DNA of 35,249 nt from Schoenoplectus triqueter (GCA_964058805.1 CAXKVV010002013.1:1-35249); one strand, 5' to 3'; shown: positions 9,901-21,448, numbered from the stretch's first letter. Notes: generated by a model from the letters alone, not told the origin. Numbers and translations are program-made.

Positions 9901-12900
9901 AATCATAATCATGATAATAATAATTATAGTCATAATCATAATAATATAACCATAACCATAATCATAATAATATAATAATAAAAATATAATCATAATCATA
10001 AAAATAATTATAAATAATTATAATTATAATAATATAATAATAAATTAATCATCACTATAATCAACATATAATAATATAATACAACATAATAAAATAATAA
10101 TAAGTAATAATAATCATAATCATAATCATCATAATATAATAATATAATAATAAATAATCTTGATCATAATAATATAATAATAAAATAATTATATTTATAT
10201 TCATAATATAATAATATAATATTAAAATTATATTTATAATAATAATAAATAATATAATAATACTAATGGTAACGATAATATAATAACAATAATGATAATA
10301 ATAATTTAATAATAATAATATAATGATAATGATAATAATAAATAATAATCATAATATTAATATAATAATAAATTATAATCATAAATATAATAATATAATA
10401 TAATCAAACAATAATCGCTATTCCGACGAGAGCTAATCCGGTATTCCACCTATAAGTTGGTATACCGAATTAGCACTATTCCGCACTTTTCTACTTAGTC
10501 TAAATTCGTTTGGCAAATTAATTCGTCGGAATAGCTATTCTATTTCAACTTTTTGCTATTCCATTGAGTGCCAAACACTCCTTCGTGAGTAAAAAAATCT
10601 ATGAAAATTAGTGGGAAATTGCCAAATCATACCTAGCTAGAGACGACACCCTTACTAGAAAGCAGATTTTTGACAAAGAAAGGCGGCTAGTTCAGTAAGA
10701 AAAGCTAGTAAACTTCGTCAATCTAGTCTAGTAGTTGGGCAAGTACTGATTTCTTTCCCCAATCAGTCTGCTGTCTGGGAATTAACTAACTTCAATATAG
10801 GCAATTCAAGACGAGTCCCACACCTTCAGATCGAATGTTCAATGCCCCTATGTTCACTTTGACTATTGTTTTATAATCGCTCCGCGCCTCAACTTGGTAA
10901 AAGATGGGGTGTGTAGATGGATTTGGTGCAGTAGCTTATGCCATGGTGAATTGAGTGTTGGCTCGCTATGCGCCTTTGTTGCTTGTTAATTAATGAGTAA
11001 TGTCTGATTTACTAATTTACGACGTGTGGCAGCTAAGCACACAATTGTCAAAGGTACGTACATTCGTGAGCGGACTAACCATTTGTATTTTGCTATAAAG
11101 TAAGATAAATGCTATTTAGTTAGGCGTGTAAGGTGACTGAGTCTAAGGGATATACTTATTCTTGTCGTAAAAGGGACCGATTCATCTTTCTTTTATACTT
11201 AATTGTATTGTCTACTTCTTCTGTCATTTCCATTCATTCTTTTTTCCGAGCGCGGAATGTAAAGCGTTGGCCACAACTGTCAAATTATTCAATAGATCTA
11301 TAATTAATTTCAACTCAATTTACCCTCCTTTGTGCAACAAAACACAAATGAGTAAAGGAACATGCTGACAATGATTCGTAATCATATACTAATTGTTATA
11401 GGTGCTGACCAAAATTTAGCTTTGTTAACCTTTAATAGATAAAATATTTGATTTTCATGGTCCCCTTTTTGTTCTTTTCCTTCTTAAACAGGTAATAATG
11501 GTACTATAAATGGTCAGGGGCAAAGTTGGTGGACTAAGTATCGTAAGAAGCTGCTGAATTATACACGAGGCCCACTCATACAGATAATGTGGTCCCAGGA
11601 TATTCTCATCTCCAATATAACACTACGAAACTCCCCTTTCTGGACACTTCATCCCTATGACTGCAAAAATCTGACGATCGCAAATTTGACCATCTTGGCA
11701 CCTCTCAGGGGGGCTCCCAATACAGATGGGATTGATCCAGGTTCAAATCTAAATTTCCTCTATTGCTATAATTCAAAACCAACAAATTTGACCCATCTCT
11801 ATTTCTAAGTTATGGTACCAAAGTTAATGAGTTATCATGTTAATCCCAAGAATTACTGATATTTCTATATTTGAGATTCCTGCGAGGACATGCTAATAGA
11901 AAACTGCTATATATCAACGGGTGACGATGGGATTGCAATCAAAAGTGGATGGGATCAGTATGGGATTGCATATGGCCGTCCTTCCATTAATATTACCATT
12001 CGCAATCTCACTATCCGATCTGTTGTCAGGTCTGTGCTATCTTTCATCTTTGCTTTTTGTAACTGGTGCTAGTACTGCCTCCTTATTTTCACCCATGTAA
12101 AAGATTTGTTGATTCTTGATAACTTCCATGAAAGCAAAAATAGAGCTGGAGCTTGAACCAATGTATTATGTTTAACCATTCAGGAGATCAGAAGATCCTG
12201 CTTTGTGAGTTGAATCCTAATTATTCTCTTTTGAATTGTCATTTGGGTCAGATTACATTTATATTGTCATTTGCTTGTCACATGAGACTGCCAATGACTG
12301 CAAAAGAGACCCGTCTATGACACCATTTCCGCACTATACCAGTTTTTACATTTTGGTTATTTTAGTATCAACATGTGCTACCACAATATACAGAATGTTT
12401 TTTTCTTTTAGAAAAAGACAGTCTTGCGTGAAATTTGAAATGCTTTCTCGCTGTTAACAGTGCAGGAATATCCATAGGTAGTGAGATGTCAGGAGGGGTC
12501 GCCAACATCTCGGTCCAAAATATCCACATATGGGAGTCCAGGCGAGGGGTTCGAATAAAAACAGCACCTGGCAGAGGAGCCTATGTGAAAAATATTCTAT
12601 ACCGTAACATAACATTTGAGAACCTCCGCGTTGGCATTGTGATAAAGACAGATTATAATGAGCACCCCTTCGGGTATGATCCAAAAGCCGTACCTGTCAT
12701 CAAAGACATCTCTTATTTTGGCATCCATGGTACTGGTGTGCGGGTCCCAGTTCGGATGCAAGGAAGCCCTGAGATACCCATTAGGGATGTTGTTTTTCAA
12801 GATATGTCTGTTGGGATCACTGACAAGAAGAAGCACGTCTTTCAGTGCTCCTATGTGGACGGTCGGGTTATTGGGTATAGTTTCCCAGCTGCATGTGAGA

Positions 12901-12983
12901 ATTTGGATATTTATAATGAGAGAGGTGAGTTTGTCAAGCGATCAGATTCACAAAATGTTTCAGATATTGATTATAGTTTTTGA
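6983..12983 (+). CDS. GH28 polygalacturonase-like protein (five exons, complete)
   Basis: Exons 6983-7372, 8410-8530, 11492-11740, 11876-12029 and 12461-12983 join in frame (phases 0, 1, 1, 2) to 478 codons with GT-AG introns. Residues 1-30 hold a basic start and one hydrophobic segment (VVVALWIVGFALIYLW), giving a type II membrane anchor or uncleaved signal into the secretory pathway. The rest is a GH28 right-handed beta-helix with YNLTDFGAVGDGKT near residue 60, NTDGIDPDS (Asp249, Asp252), TGDDGIAIKS (Asp270, Asp271) and GVRIKTAPGRG (Arg336, Lys338). Family knowledge: GH28 enzymes hydrolyse alpha-1,4-galacturonan in wall pectin. The usual GHG histidine motif is replaced by SAGISIGSEMSGG, which I recall as typical of a large plant membrane-anchored clade, so activity on polygalacturonan is likely but unproven. 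Length is normal and no lesion is seen. Confidence 0.93.
7373..8409 (+). other. Intron 1 of the GH28 gene
   Basis: About 1 kb from donor GTCAGT to acceptor TTTAG. It is AT-rich with a short TATATA tract near 7520-7530 and no recognisable transposon or second coding sequence. Confidence 0.75.
8531..9090 (+). other. Intron 2 of the GH28 gene, left part
   Basis: Donor GTATTT follows exon 2. Nothing recognisable up to about 9090, where rRNA-like sequence begins. The full intron is 8531-11490, much longer than the other introns because of insertions. Confidence 0.65.
9093..9131 (-). pseudogene. Fragment of organellar small-subunit rRNA (NUPT/NUMT)
   Basis: Read on the minus strand, this 39-bp segment (GGATGATCAGCCACACTGG...GAGACACGGCCCAGAC) matches the universally conserved 16S-type helix around position 310-340 of bacterial numbering. 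It has the GGATGATCAGCC wording of plastid and plant mitochondrial rRNA and one obvious substitution (GGGGCTGAG for GGGACTGAG). The match stops abruptly on both sides, so it is a tiny transferred or rearranged piece, not a gene. Whether the source is plastid rrn16 or mitochondrial rrn18 cannot be decided from 39 bp. Confidence 0.7.
9132..9456. other. Intron 2 segment between the rRNA fragment and the Harbinger-like element (possible organelle-derived DNA)
   Basis: This segment is less AT-rich than neighbouring intron DNA. On the minus strand, about 9438-9349 is open and reads NFPDRFPRQIEVGDSPFRL, then MDGSSNEEIVDLTNELLVPH and FE before TGA. I do not recognise this peptide. Next to an organellar rRNA fragment, the simplest inference is that the whole block came in with organellar DNA. 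Confidence 0.3.
9457..10581. mobile_element. Harbinger-like TIR element with a microsatellite core (1,125 bp)
   Basis: The left end GGGTCCGTTTGGCAAATC and the right end (reverse complement GGAGTGTTTGGCACTC) form a terminal inverted repeat extending to GGAATAGC on both arms. Trinucleotides TTC flank both sides (9454-9456, 10582-10584), compatible with a 3-bp duplication. The GG..GTTTGG start and 3-bp TSD fit PIF/Harbinger (Tourist) elements, although the usual target is TWA. There are GGAAGAGTGG repeats at the left and GGAATAGC/TTCCG words at the right, with about 0.8 kb of AAT-type repeat between. No transposase. Confidence 0.65.
9618..10416. repeat. ~0.8-kb degenerate AAT/ATAATC repeat tract
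   Basis: The tract is composed almost only of AAT, ATA and AATC/ATC units with frequent single-base interruptions and almost no G. It lies wholly between the arms of the Harbinger-like element inside intron 2 of the GH28 gene. Confidence 0.9.
10585..10770. other. Intron 2 segment right of the MITE, possibly organelle-derived
   Basis: More GC-balanced than the surrounding intron, with text such as AAAGGCGGCTAGTTCAG that resembles plant mitochondrial intergenic DNA. It would be contiguous with 9132-9456 if the Harbinger-like element were removed. The attribution is inference from style, not from an alignment. Confidence 0.25.
10771..11490 (+). other. Intron 2 of the GH28 gene, right part
   Basis: No ORF, repeat or RNA gene recognised. 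It ends with a good pyrimidine tract and acceptor TTAAACAG at 11491. Confidence 0.6.
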
Positions 12984-13508
12984 AGTTAGAATTAGGCTCT
13001 CTCCTTGGAAGTTAGGTGTTTTTGTTGGTCCAGGCTTTTGTCAAAATGCATTGGTTTTATGGTTTATGTGTTTTCCTACTCTCCAGATTTCACTCAAGGG
13101 AACCATTTCTTACCTGAAAGAAAAAGAAAAATGATTAAAGGACCCCCCCCCCCCCCAATGAGAGCTCAATTTATAGGTCAAATCATGTTTGATTTCATTT
13201 TTGTATGTGTTCTTTTAGAAATAATATATCATTATTTTTATCATGTTGACGTGTACTTAGACTGATAGAGTACTTGGATACATCACATTTCATAATGGAA
13301 ATCATGTCGTGTACAATTTATTGAATTGATTATTTACTGAATATTACTGTTTAATAATTTTCTCATGTTGAAAGGTCTACCAATTTCTATTTCCGCAGCG
13401 GTACTAGTTAGTTGTCAGGCTCCACTGATATTTCCTTCTTTGCTTCCAACTTGAAGTAATTGAAGTGTCCGTGTACACTGCTGCTGAATTCCGAAGTTTA
13501 CTAAAAGT
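12984..13508 (+). other. 3' flank / 3' UTR region of the GH28 gene
   Basis: Follows the TGA at 12981-12983. It contains a run of 14 C at 13143-13156. No canonical AATAAA is obvious close to the stop, so the polyadenylation site is not placed. No further gene is seen. Confidence 0.5.
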
Positions 13509-13532
13509 TATATATATATATATATATATATA
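13509..13532. repeat. (TA)12 microsatellite, left flank of a foldback MITE
   Basis: A pure TA run abutting the left end of the foldback element. Confidence 0.95.
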
Positions 13533-13925
13533 GAGTGATGCTATGGTGCTTCACGAGATCTTTCGTGAGCGTAACTCAAAAAAATATATCAAATTATCTC
13601 TAAATTTTAATTTGTCATGCTCATTAAATTCTTTATATGAAAATCTTATGGGATGCAAAAATTTAGAGTGTTTTGAGCTTTTTAAGTCATAGTTTTTAAT
13701 TTTTAAAATTAGCTCTAAAATAATAACAAAATAATTAATGTTTGAACATTATTTTTAAAAATAAAAAACAGTGACTTAAAAACTCAAAACACTTCAAATT
13801 TTTGCATCCCATAAGATTTTCATATAAAATTTTTAATGAGCATGATAAATTAAAATTTGGAGATGATTTGATATATTTTTTGAGTTAAGGTAATGAAAGA
13901 CCTCCGTGAGCTTAAGCTCATGGTA

Positions 13926-13929
<4 letters not shown>
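13533..13929. mobile_element. Foldback MITE inserted in (TA)n (Micron-like), 397 bp
   Basis: The two halves are near-perfect inverted copies. AACTCAAAAAAATATATCAA, TCATGCTCATTAAA, TATATGAAAATCTTATGGGA and TGCAAAAATTT in the left arm recur reverse-complemented in the right arm, giving arms of about 180 bp with a short AT-rich loop near 13700-13750. The outer 45 bp are more diverged. Both termini (GAG...CTC) directly abut TA runs, as described for Micron-type MITEs that sit in (TA)n microsatellites. No coding capacity. Confidence 0.75.

Positions 13930-13965
<36 letters not shown>
13930..13965. repeat. (TA)n microsatellite, right flank of the foldback MITE
   Basis: An AT run of about 36 bp abutting the right end of the foldback element. 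Confidence 0.95.
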
Positions 13966-13967
<2 letters not shown>

Positions 13968-14008
13968 ATCTCGTCTAGGACTGGCACAAACCGTTAGTAA
14001 ATGGTTTT

Positions 14009-14198
14009 TGTTGAAATATAAAATATAATAAGTATTAATTAGAGATATTATATATCTGTTAGAAATATTGAGTACAATTAGAAATTTTAATTTTTTACTT
14101 TTTTATTGTACTCTGTTTTACATCTATATAATAGGTTTCTAAATAATTCAATAGATATGAAATTCTCAAAAATATTTTTCTACTTAATATTAGTGTCA
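14009..14198 (+). repeat. 5' LTR of the Ty1/copia element
   Basis: About 190 bp starting TGTTGAAATAT and ending about GTGTCA. It is collinear with the 3' LTR at 21026-21085 plus 21797-21918; shared blocks include ATTAGA, TCTATATAAT and TTCTAAATAATT. Copies differ at many positions, so the insertion is old. No 5-bp target duplication was confirmed. Confidence 0.7.
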
Positions 14199-17100
14199 GA
14201 TTACTGTCCATCATGTCGTTGTTGTTCATCGCACATATACTGTAACAAATGTCTAACAACCATTTTATTTTCTCTCACTTTCTTCTCTTTTCGACTTCGT
14301 TGGTTGATTAGACCAGCGTGGGGGTCTATACTCCATGCTAATCATGAAAAGGTGATCGGACTTGCGATCTTGATCTTAGATGGTCAAGTAGAAAAGATCG
14401 GGTCAAGCAGAAGAGAGGGAGATGGAGATGATGTGGATCTCGATCTTGGGAGTGTAAGATCGGGTCTAAATGAATCATAGGAGAGATTCAGATTAAGATC
14501 GATATGTAAGGCGTAGATATGAGTCAAATCAATATCAGAGGAGATGACCGAAAATGTGTTTGTAAAAACTTATGCGAAGTTGACTCCTGATAAGATGACT
14601 ATTATTGTGTGAGTGTTGGTTGTGCGCCAAGTTTTTGTTGAAAGTAAGTCAAAGCCGGTTAAGTTGAACCTTAAATCTGTGAAGATAAAACTGAATAGGT
14701 CAACTACGTACTTGAGCTGGTCACGTCGGGTTAGAAGGGTCCTAGAAGGAAAGAATCTAGATGGTATATCATAGGCGAGATGGTAGTGTCAGCAAAGGAC
14801 TCAACTAAGTACAATGAGTGGAGATCTACAAATAGTCTGCTGCATACTTGGCTCCTAAACTCGATGGTTATATCTATTTCCAAGATAATTGATGGTATAT
14901 AGGTTGTGAGTGATGTCTAGGGGAAGTTGATGAGGATTTACGTAGGGATCGACAACAATATGAGGGTGTTCCAGATTGAGAGGAAAATAGATGAGGTAGC
15001 ATGAAAGGGTAAGTTAGTTTAGGAGTATGCACATATCTATAGCGAATGTGAGCAGAATACAATCACTTTTCTCCTCTTAGGTTTTTTATGGATCCAAATT
15101 GCAAGAAAGGTGTGAGAGATGTTCTAAAAAGGACTATACACTTTCTGAGGCAACTAGACTTAGAATTTGAGCAAAGAAGCGTAATATTGCTAGGTCAGTC
15201 GAAGATCCCCTCACTAGATGAGATGATCTCTTCGATGATACAAGTGGAGAGCCATATTAGATTATAGGCTGGGATATGAGGACTTTCAGGGTTGAAGTCA
15301 ACGCTAGCAACAGCTAACACAAATAACATAAGGTACAAAAGTGAGGCCCGACAATGCTACAACTGTAGTGAGGTAGGTCATCTGAAGCAGATTTATCTTA
15401 AAACCACTGAAGGATAGAGATGCAGGTGGAAGGGGACAGTCTGGGAGTCATGATCGCGGCCGTGACGTTGAAGAGATGAAAGAGAAGGCAACTGAACACA
15501 TCTTATGGTTGTAAATGAGGAAAAAGTTGTTGGATATCTTACTGAGGAGAATAGAGCATTTATGGAGGACTAATCTCAGGCACTAAGCACAGAGCAAAAA
15601 CAAATAGGTTATGAAAAAAATATGATCGGTGAGGCATCTACATCATCTTCATCAAGGGGTAATTATATTTACAAGTCTGATTCATATACTTGTGATACAC
15701 TTGCTCTATCCTCTATACCTATCATTAGATCACTAGATTGGATATCAATTCTTGTGTCTCGCCATGTGACTGGTGTTGCTAGATAGTTCTTTTCATATTC
15801 TTATCTAGTAGTCCTAGAGAACATTCAGACTGCTGATGACCCATAATTAATAAGTGTATTGTGAAATGTACTAACATCTTGACTTTGTCTAATGAATTGC
15901 ATACTCTTTTTTCTATGAATCTCTTATCTATAAATGTCATTGTATCATAACTAAAATGTATTTTTTTTATTTTGCATTCCTAAGGTTATCTTCTATGAGA
16001 AGGGGACCGGTGGGCCGTTTGGGACCGACACTTGGCATAATGGGTTGTGGTACATGGATAAGGAGAGTATGGACTCGGCTCTTTCATCTATCGTAGTAAG
16101 AACTGGAGGGGTTGAAGGAGTAGAGGACTTACTGGTACTCCATTATAGATGCTTAAGTCATCCTTTATTTTCTATTTTGAGTATGTTATATCCATCTTTG
16201 TTTGAAAAGGTCAATAAGAAAAGATTAGTGTGTGATGCATGTGAGTTGGACAAGCATATTAGGAGCACTTACATAAGATCTGATAGTAGGAGTTCTTGTT
16301 TTTTATCCAATTCACTCTGATGTGTCGGGATCTTATTTTACAACTACTTTGAATGAAGTTAGATATTTTATCTCTTTCATTGATTATTTTTCTCGTATGA
16401 TTTAGCTTTACTTGATGAAAAATAATAGTGATGTGCTTGCTTGCTTCAAAGATTTTCACAAAATGATTCAGGTGCAGTTGTGAAAGTATTGAGGTATGAT
16501 AATAGACATATACACCAATAGAGCATTTGAACCACATGTCTATACACACTCGAGTATAACAGGGTAGCAGAATAGAAGAACATACATCTACTTGAGGTAA
16601 CTCGAAATATGATGATTTCTATGAAATATTCTACAATACTTATGGGAGCAAGCAGTTTTGATCGCAACGTATTTAATCAATAGGATGTCCTCACAGGCAC
16701 TGGATTGAAACTCCCCAATGGAGATGTCGAAAGGTAAGAATAAAAATATTCTTCCTCTCAAAATCTTTAGATGTGTGTGCTCTATATAGGATAACAAACC
16801 AAATGTGGGTAGTCGGGTATTCAGAAGAGGTATGTATGTTGTAGTCTTGTGAAGAAGAGATTATTTATGAGTATAGATGTTACATTCCGAAAACTTAAAC
16901 CGTACTACTCATAGGTGATATCACACTTTGAAGACTTGCTCGATACATGAGGTATGAGATGAGAAGGGAAGGATAGTAGTGATGGTGAGAGGAGAATGAT
17001 GTCAATGGATGGTGTTGGTTATCCAATTAGGGAGGATTAAGTTGTGATTGAGCCGAAAAAAAGGATTTAGTTGTGGTTGAGCTGAAAGTTGAGAGGAATA

Positions 17101-20100
17101 AGCCTGAATGTGATAAAACTTAGGCTTAAAGGGGAGTCAAGATATTGTGAAGTGTATGTGAGAAGAAAAAAACAAAATGAAAGAATTATGCCTACATTGT
17201 CATTCATGTCAAGTCTCTTACCTCTGTTTACTCTAACTCTTGAGACACCTACATCATCCACCTCAGACTCAGAATACATAGGTGATATGGTTCCTCTCTC
17301 CACTCCTCCCACTCCGTTATCGGTAAGGCGGACTTGCGGGAGTTCCTCCTGACTGATATAATTTCTCACATGACATTGTCAAATTTATCTCTTATTCATA
17401 TGTATCACCTATATACAGAGCATTAATTACATCATTAGACATTATCTTTATCTTTAAGTGTTGGCAGGTTATTAATAGAGATCTGAAATGAAAAGCAACT
17501 ATGCTGAAAGAGCTCAAGCCCTCGAAAAGAATAAAATCTGAGAGTTTGTGTCACTACCACCAAACAAGAAGGCGGGTGGATGCAAGTGAGTCTTCACAGT
17601 GAAGTAAAATCCAGAAGGTCTAGTTGAGCACTACAAGGTTAGGTTAGTAGTAAAGGGGTACAGTCAGACCTATGTAATAACTATATGAGATCTTTGTAAG
17701 CGTGATAAAATGAGCACGGTGAGAACATTAGTTTTTATGGGAGTAAATGGTGGATGACATTTATACCAACTTGACGTGAAGAATATATTTCTCTATGGTA
17801 TTTTGTTGAAAGAGTTGTACATTGGAGGTCCCACCAGGGTTTGGCACCAATCAGATAGTGGGTAAAGTATGCAGACTCAAAAAGTCACTTTATGGATTAA
17901 AGTAGTCTCTTTGGGTTTGATTTAATAGGTTTAGGAAGACAATGATAGACATAGGCTACCAGTGAATCAATATAGATCACACAATATTTTTATCGGCAAT
18001 ATGGTGGTCACACCACTATGTTGATTGTGTATGTCGATGATATGATCATTACTGAGAATTATAAGGGGGAGATTGTAGGGTTTTGGAATGCCCAAATCCC
18101 GTTAATGCTCAAGCTGTGAAAAGACCGTAGAATAAAATTTTTACTTCTACTTAAGTTAGGGATTAAAGTATGTTGGATAATTATCGAGAGATACAGACAT
18201 TTAATCCTTTATAAAAGATGATAAAATATTATTTTCCTTCTAACTTAAGCTTATGGTTAAAGTGGTATGTCGGATGATTATCAAAAGATACACACCTCTT
18301 TAAACATTTATTGATCTACTCCATGATTGATTTCTAAAATATTAATCTACTTAACAATTAAATAGATTAATATAAGATGTTATACCTCGCTTCTAAATTT
18401 CAATTGGAATGAAAATCGGCTTGTCTCGGAGCACCAAATGTCTGATGCCTCTGTAGGTTATCCACCAGGACTGACTAGAGAGCGGCTTATTTCTTTTGCC
18501 AAAAATACCGTAAACCGCGGTTTCTCACAAAAAACACTATTCACCGAGAAAAAGATGAAATAGTACTATTCATGACTCGTAGTTATTCTATTTCACAAAT
18601 GTGCAGAAATACCGTAACTTTCGTAAAAACACTATTCACTGATCCCATGAATTCTGAAACAACCGTATACTTAGAGAGAGAAAGTAGAACTGATTTGGTG
18701 TTGCTTTCTCTCTCACCCCACCCCTCTATTTATAGAAAATGTGGAATTGCCAAATTACCAAAATGCCCTCATGAATAGTAAGGAGGTTCCAAAGTGAAAA
18801 AACCAAAATACCCTTAAGGATGATGTCATATATGATATCATGGATGATGTCATCTAAGGTTCAAATTTACAAGTTTGTCATTGGGCTATTTTGGGCCCTT
18901 TTAATTTTGGGCTTATCTGATTTTGGGCTTTAATTATTAATGGGCTTTTGGCCCATAATTCAAATCCATAATTAACATTTAAAATCTAAATCAAATATAT
19001 ATATTTATCATGTACAATTATATTTTTTGTTGTTGTTGTTTCGGCGAATTTATACGACGTGTCCAACACGTTATAAATTCAATCTGATTTTTGCGTCTTG
19101 TCATCTCTATGATAAATATAATTATATTATATATAATTAATTATAACCATCTTATTATTAATTATAAACAATTTATAATTAATCAATAAGATTCTCCGAT
19201 TAACTCCTATACGGTGTGACCCGATAAGATCTGTGTTATGTTGGTAAATAGAGTTAAAACTGTTTTAACTTCTATAATCATAGTAGACATCTGGCAAAAT
19301 GCACTATGACCATCTAATTACACAGATGATGATGTACTGTACAATATCATGATCCAGTAAACTATTTATTTGTGTTTAATTCTTTTGTCTCATAACTATC
19401 AGATCAGTTTCAAGGTAGGTATGTGTCATCCTTGCAAATTTAATATTTTCTTGATCCTGACTAAATTATCAAATATAATTACTCTTGTAATTATACTGCT
19501 AGCAGATAATCTTACTCTATCAATGGGCTCAATGATGCTATAACTCGTATAGAAATACGAGGGACAATAGTACTTTTGGCAAACCATATTTTCCTCCGCA
19601 TAAGTTATGTATACCGTAGAGTTACCTTTATAGCCACCTTTTACGAATAATGTTTGGTAGAAATCACACACATATATATCTTATGTAGGAAAGATGAATA
19701 CCTCATACTTTAAAATTTAACACTGAATGAAAACATTAATGACACGAACACAATTTCATTTAATGTTTCATTCGGGGTCTGTCAAATATGATGTTCCTAG
19801 AACATCTATCTATGTAATTAAAATGATAATTTTTTATCTATGGTCTATAAAACTTGACCATCATTTAATCCACATACTAACCTGATAACGGTTAATTAGT
19901 GTTTTTGCTAATTACCTTGGTTAGTGACTTTTAAGAGTATATTCTATATTATGAAGTTTCACAATTCCAGTCATGAACTCAGAATGATTCATAAATTCAA
20001 TTATACTCAAGAAAATAAAATATTATTTAAATATCCAATTCATGAACAAAGCTTTATATAACCAATTTATCGTATTATTGACTTCAAGATTATTACAAAC

Positions 20101-21025
20101 TAACAGAGATTGCACAGTTGAAGGCAAGATTGGGGAAGAAATTCAAGGTAAAGGATACGGGACAATTTAAGTATTTTCTCGGGATTATGGTGGCTCATAG
20201 AGCAGAGAATATTGTTTTATCTTAGAGAAAATATGTCCTAAACTTACTTAATAAGACATACATGTTGGGATGTAAGCCTGTAGTTTCTCTAATTAATGTG
20301 AAGACTAAGATGAATGTAAATACATGAGAATAGGTCGATCATGAGAGGTACTAGAGATTGGTAGGCAGATAGATCTATTTGAGTCACACTCATTCCAATA
20401 TCTCATTTGCAGTAAGCGTGGTGAGTTACTACATGAATGATCCTAGAAAGGGCCATATGGACATAGTATTTCACATCCTAAGGTATCTGAAAAGTGTACT
20501 GGGAAGAGTCTCATTTTCAAGAAAAATGGGCACATGAACATTGAGGGTTATTGTGACTCTGATTGGGCTAGTTGCCAAGATGACAGGAACTTCACATCTG
20601 GCTAATGTATGTTCGTAGGGGACAACTTGGTCTCCTTGAAGAGCAAGAAGCAACCAGTTATCGTGAGATCAATGAAAGAAGTTGAGTACAGAGTCATGGC
20701 ATTAGGAGTTGCTGAGATATTGTGGTTGAAAATATTATTGAAAGATCTCAAGGTAATCAAAGAGCTAAAATGAAGTCGTGGTGTGATAGCAAGTCAGTGA
20801 TCAAATTATCAATAATTCGTGCAGCCTGACGGAACCAAGTATGTGGAGATCAATATGTTTTTCATTAAAAAAAAAGCTAAAGAGTGGGGCTATTGGAGTT
20901 GAGTCATATAACAAATGAAAATCAAGTACCAGATTGTCTCACCAAAGAGCTTAGCTTAATAGGTCTAATTAGGTTATGTGATAAGATGTGCTTGATGAAT
21001 ATCTTTTGTCCATCTTGAGGGGGAA
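14199..21025 (+). pseudogene. Decayed Ty1/copia gag-pol internal region
   Basis: Fragments in Ty1/copia order and one orientation, broken by many stops and frameshifts. A zinc-knuckle remnant (CYNCSEVGHLK, last Cys lost) lies at about 15353-15385. A protease-like stretch (SRHVTG...NIQTADD) is near 15750-15840. The gag-pre-integrase domain (LYPSLFEKVNKKRLVCDAC) is at about 16045-16320, and an integrase remnant (TYLINRMSSQALD) near 16660-16705. The reverse transcriptase includes an intact YVDDMIIT at 18030-18053, RNase H is at about 20550-20740 (GYCDSDWASCQDD), and a terminal ENQVPDCLTKEL lies near 20917-20952. A polypurine tract GAGGGGGAA at 21017-21025 abuts the 3' LTR. Without the nested solo LTR the internal region is about 4.8 kb, normal for the family. 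No primer-binding site was recognised. It cannot encode protein now. Confidence 0.88.
18074..20105. mobile_element. Solo LTR (2,032 bp) nested in the copia reverse transcriptase
   Basis: The insertion starts TGTAGGGTTTTGGAATG and ends CAAACTAACA (TG...CA) with perfect 5-bp duplications GAGAT at 18069-18073 and 20106-20110. Excising it plus one duplication rejoins the copia reverse transcriptase reading GEI|AQLKARLGKKFK. The insert has no gag or pol, and its ends are those of one LTR, so it is the product of LTR-LTR recombination. A CTATTTATAG at about 18725-18734 may be its TATA element. Small ORFs inside are not coding. The parent superfamily cannot be decided. Confidence 0.8.
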
Positions 21026-21448
21026 TGTTAAAATATATTAAATATTGATTAGAAATATCGAATATTTATCAAACATATCAAGTATTAGGGCCGCTAATGG
21101 ACATATGAGTCCATGGACAAAATGGACTGGACAATAGTGGTTTTTATTGGATTGGACTTCATTTGAACATGGACATAAAGCCTAATCCGAACTCAAATAT
21201 AAATGTTAAATGGACGAAATATGGGAAATCGTGGGCTAAAAATGGACTACACAGTGGATTGATGTTGGATTGATGTTGGTTCAATTTTAGGATATCTAAA
21301 TGTTCTTTTATATGTGTCTTTGTTTCAATTTTTGAGAGCTTTTATGGAGTCTATTAGAGAATGGAGAGGAATCAATTGATTATGTGGGAGAGATACTTCA
21401 ATTGATTTCAAGTCATTACGTAAATTTCTTGTTATATGATATAATTTA

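Noticed and set aside
9618..10416. Possible centromeric or CRISPR-like array
   Set aside because: The repeat unit is 3-6 bp, degenerate and spacer-less, confined between MITE arms. It is a microsatellite expansion.
12454..13265. Several open frames on both strands overlapping the last GH28 exon
   Set aside because: Shadows of the 12461-12983 coding exon, which alone carries GH28 motifs.
14106..14480. Plus-strand open frame of 124 codons at the copia left end
   Set aside because: It straddles the 5' LTR end and the untranslated leader and has no recognisable domain. Likely chance.
17067..17369. Open frames on both strands between integrase and reverse transcriptase
   Set aside because: Decayed copia linker region. 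The plus-strand frame reads low-complexity Ser/Pro/Thr typical of that linker, and the minus-strand one is its shadow.
19426..19671. Minus-strand open frame inside the solo LTR
   Set aside because: LTRs are non-coding, and no domain or codon signature is visible.
18074..20105. Possible hAT interpretation (TAGGG start) of the insert in copia RT
   Set aside because: TG...CA ends with a perfect 5-bp GAGAT duplication fit an LTR element. The right end lacks a matching CTA terminus at an 8-bp duplication.
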